Assembly (NCBI GenBank): GCA_964523675.1
Contig: CAZFZT010000046.1
Location: 1-25,742, forward strand
DNA from: CAZFZT01 sp964523675
Lineage (GTDB): Bacteria > Planctomycetota > Phycisphaerae > Phycisphaerales > SM1A02
Length of the DNA stretch: 25,742 nucleotides
Direction of reading: 5' to 3'
Shown in pieces: positions 24,598 through 25,742 of the stretch. The notes below the pieces were generated by a model that worked only from the letters and a program-made list of their open reading frames with translations, was not told where the DNA came from and ran no database searches. The stretch's first letter is position 1. Each line of letters opens with the position of its first letter. The translations under genes and the position numbers were made by a program.

Positions 24598-25086
24598 TTA
24601 ACGCTTCGAGAACTGGAAGCGCTTGCGGGCACCTGGCTGGCCGTACTTCTTGCGTTCGACCTTGCGGGGGTCGCGCGTTAGGAACGCGTTGTCACGCAGC
24701 GTCGGCTCAAGAGTTTGGTCATACCGGCGAATCGCGCGGGCAAGGCCGAGCACGATCGCACCTGCCTGACCGGTGAAGCCGCCTCCATGGACATTGACAT
24801 GCACATCTACCTTGCCAACGGTGTTGGTGGTCTTCAGGACGTTCTGAATGTCATTGCGATCGCGCTCTTCCTTGAAGAACTCGCTCATCGGTTTCTTGTT
24901 GACGATGAACTCACCGCTGCCGGGTCGCACCCGGACCCGTGCCACAGCGGTCTTGCGTCGCCCTGTACCCCACCACCAGTTGCCGGCAGTGGGAGAACTC
25001 AGCGGTTGCGGCGATGCAGCCGGCTCGGCGGCCGGCGTGCTCACGGGGGCTTCTGTCGCAATATCGGTGTTGGTCGTTTCGCTCAT
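24598..25086 (-). CDS. rpsI: 30S ribosomal protein S9
   Basis: S9 sits in the small-subunit head with its C-terminal tail reaching the P-site tRNA. The conserved body starts at GTGRRKTAVARVRVRPGSGEFIVNKKP and includes VDVHVNVHGGGFTGQAGAIVLGLARAIRRYD, followed by LTRDPRKVERKKYGQPGARKRFQFSKR with the invariant terminal Lys-Arg. The 162-residue protein carries an unusual 40-residue Ala/Pro/Thr-rich N-terminal extension (ATEAPVSTPAAEPAASPQPLSSP) before the S9 domain. The ATG at 25086 is the only start that includes it; an internal start is not evident. It follows rplM by about 110 bp, the conserved order of the L13-S9 operon. Confidence 0.97.
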   Translation of the reverse strand: MSETTNTDIATEAPVSTPAAEPAASPQPLSSPTAGNWWWGTGRRKTAVARVRVRPGSGEFIVNKKPMSEFFKEERDRNDIQNVLKTTNTVGKVDVHVNVHGGGFTGQAGAIVLGLARAIRRYDQTLEPTLRDNAFLTRDPRKVERKKYGQPGARKRFQFSKR

Positions 25087-25195
25087 GGTGTTCGTAAGCC
25101 GCTTTGACTGCTTGTCGTGCGGCCCCTTTTTGGAACGTATCTGTGAAGGACTTCAAGCTCATGGGACTCCGCCCAACGAGCGTTTCCATAGTTTG

Positions 25196-25633
25196 TCAGA
25201 CCTCAAGCGGCTCGGGCTGCTGCGCGGCATGAGGATGCTCTGACCCGCGATACACTTTCAGCTTCTTCGCCATCTGGCGGCCGAGGCGATTCTTTGGCAA
25301 CATCCGCGTCACCGCCTCTTCGACGATTCGTTCAGGATGCTTCTCCATGACCCGGCCATAGGTCTCCTGCCTCAGTCCGCCGGGATAGTAACTGAATCGC
25401 TGCTTCACCTTGTGCTCGAGTTTGCGGCCGGTCATCACTACACCTTCAGCGTTCGTAACGATGACGTAGTCTCCGCAATCGACGTGCGGCGTGTACTCTG
25501 GCCGATGCTTGCCCATGAGGATCGTGGCAATCTCAGTGGCGAGGCGGCCAAGCACCTTGCCCTGAGCATCGATGACGTGCCACTTCTTCTCAGGAGCGGT
25601 GGCGGCATTGGCGAAATAGGTCTGACGTGGCAT
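25196..25633 (-). CDS. rplM: 50S ribosomal protein L13
   Basis: L13 is an early-assembly protein of the large subunit. The 145-residue protein shows KKWHVIDAQGKVLGRLATEIATILMGKHRPEYTPHVDCGDYVIVTNAEGVVMTGRKLEHKVKQRFSYYPGGL and the C-terminal VTRMLPKNRLGRQMAKKLKVYRGSEHPH, all family signatures. The frame is open further upstream, but ATG 25633 (MPRQTYFA) is the family-consistent start. No clear Shine-Dalgarno precedes it. It is the first gene of the rplM-rpsI operon, and its promoter is not identifiable in the roughly 110 bp left in the window. Confidence 0.98.
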   Translation of the reverse strand: MPRQTYFANAATAPEKKWHVIDAQGKVLGRLATEIATILMGKHRPEYTPHVDCGDYVIVTNAEGVVMTGRKLEHKVKQRFSYYPGGLRQETYGRVMEKHPERIVEEAVTRMLPKNRLGRQMAKKLKVYRGSEHPHAAQQPEPLEV

Positions 25634-25742
25634 GTTGATCGTCTGGGGTATGGCGTTTGATTCGGCAAGGAGCCGCGGCGCAGATTCCAAAGGGGCGATG
25701 CTGCAGAAGAGAAGCGGCAGAGAAGGACGTCAGGCGTTGCCC

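Overview
The window looks like chromosomal DNA of a Planctomycetota bacterium, probably a Phycisphaerae-like lineage. This is inferred from a GC-rich, mostly housekeeping gene set, sparse Shine-Dalgarno use, a multi-HTH sigma-like protein, and a PilT / degenerate GspE / CvpA-like membrane trio. No 16S rRNA is present, so the taxonomy is tentative. I see no insertion sequence, prophage or CRISPR array.

Layout. 1-6.3 kb: a DUF4238 protein; urocanate hydratase (hutU, minus) carrying an in-frame repeat-derived insertion; a small membrane protein; a VOC protein; a GNAT acetyltransferase divergent from the MscL channel; a secreted alpha/beta hydrolase; and a PIN-domain toxin-like gene followed by a 73-residue partner candidate. 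6.3-11.7 kb (all minus): isocitrate dehydrogenase, glycerate kinase, a sigma-54 response regulator behind a 317-bp regulatory-looking gap, and a UbiA-like membrane prenyltransferase. 11.8-13.4 kb: an ExbD-TonB pair without ExbB. 13.5 kb: tRNA-Arg(TCG). 13.9-18.5 kb (plus): a PilT-like ATPase, a membrane-anchored GspE-like protein with a ruined nucleotide site, and a CvpA-like membrane protein with a large soluble domain. I regard this trio as the best candidate for an undescribed machine. 18.7-21.8 kb (minus): a ThiF/MoeB E1-like enzyme behind a secreted protein of unknown function, then rpsG and rpsL. 22-24.5 kb (plus): MqnA (futalosine menaquinone pathway) and a divergent sigma-factor-like protein. 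24.6-25.6 kb (minus): rpsI and rplM.

Across the window, nine genes have a TANNAT box (resembling the -10 element) only 5-10 nt before the start codon and no Shine-Dalgarno. Five others (VOC, mscL, icd, pilT-like, rpsG) have clear Shine-Dalgarno sequences. This suggests leaderless transcription is common here; even the tRNA gene has TATAAT 9 nt before its 5' end. Functional links are mostly indirect: MqnA and possibly the UbiA protein would serve quinone synthesis, while ExbD and TonB would energise outer-membrane transport.
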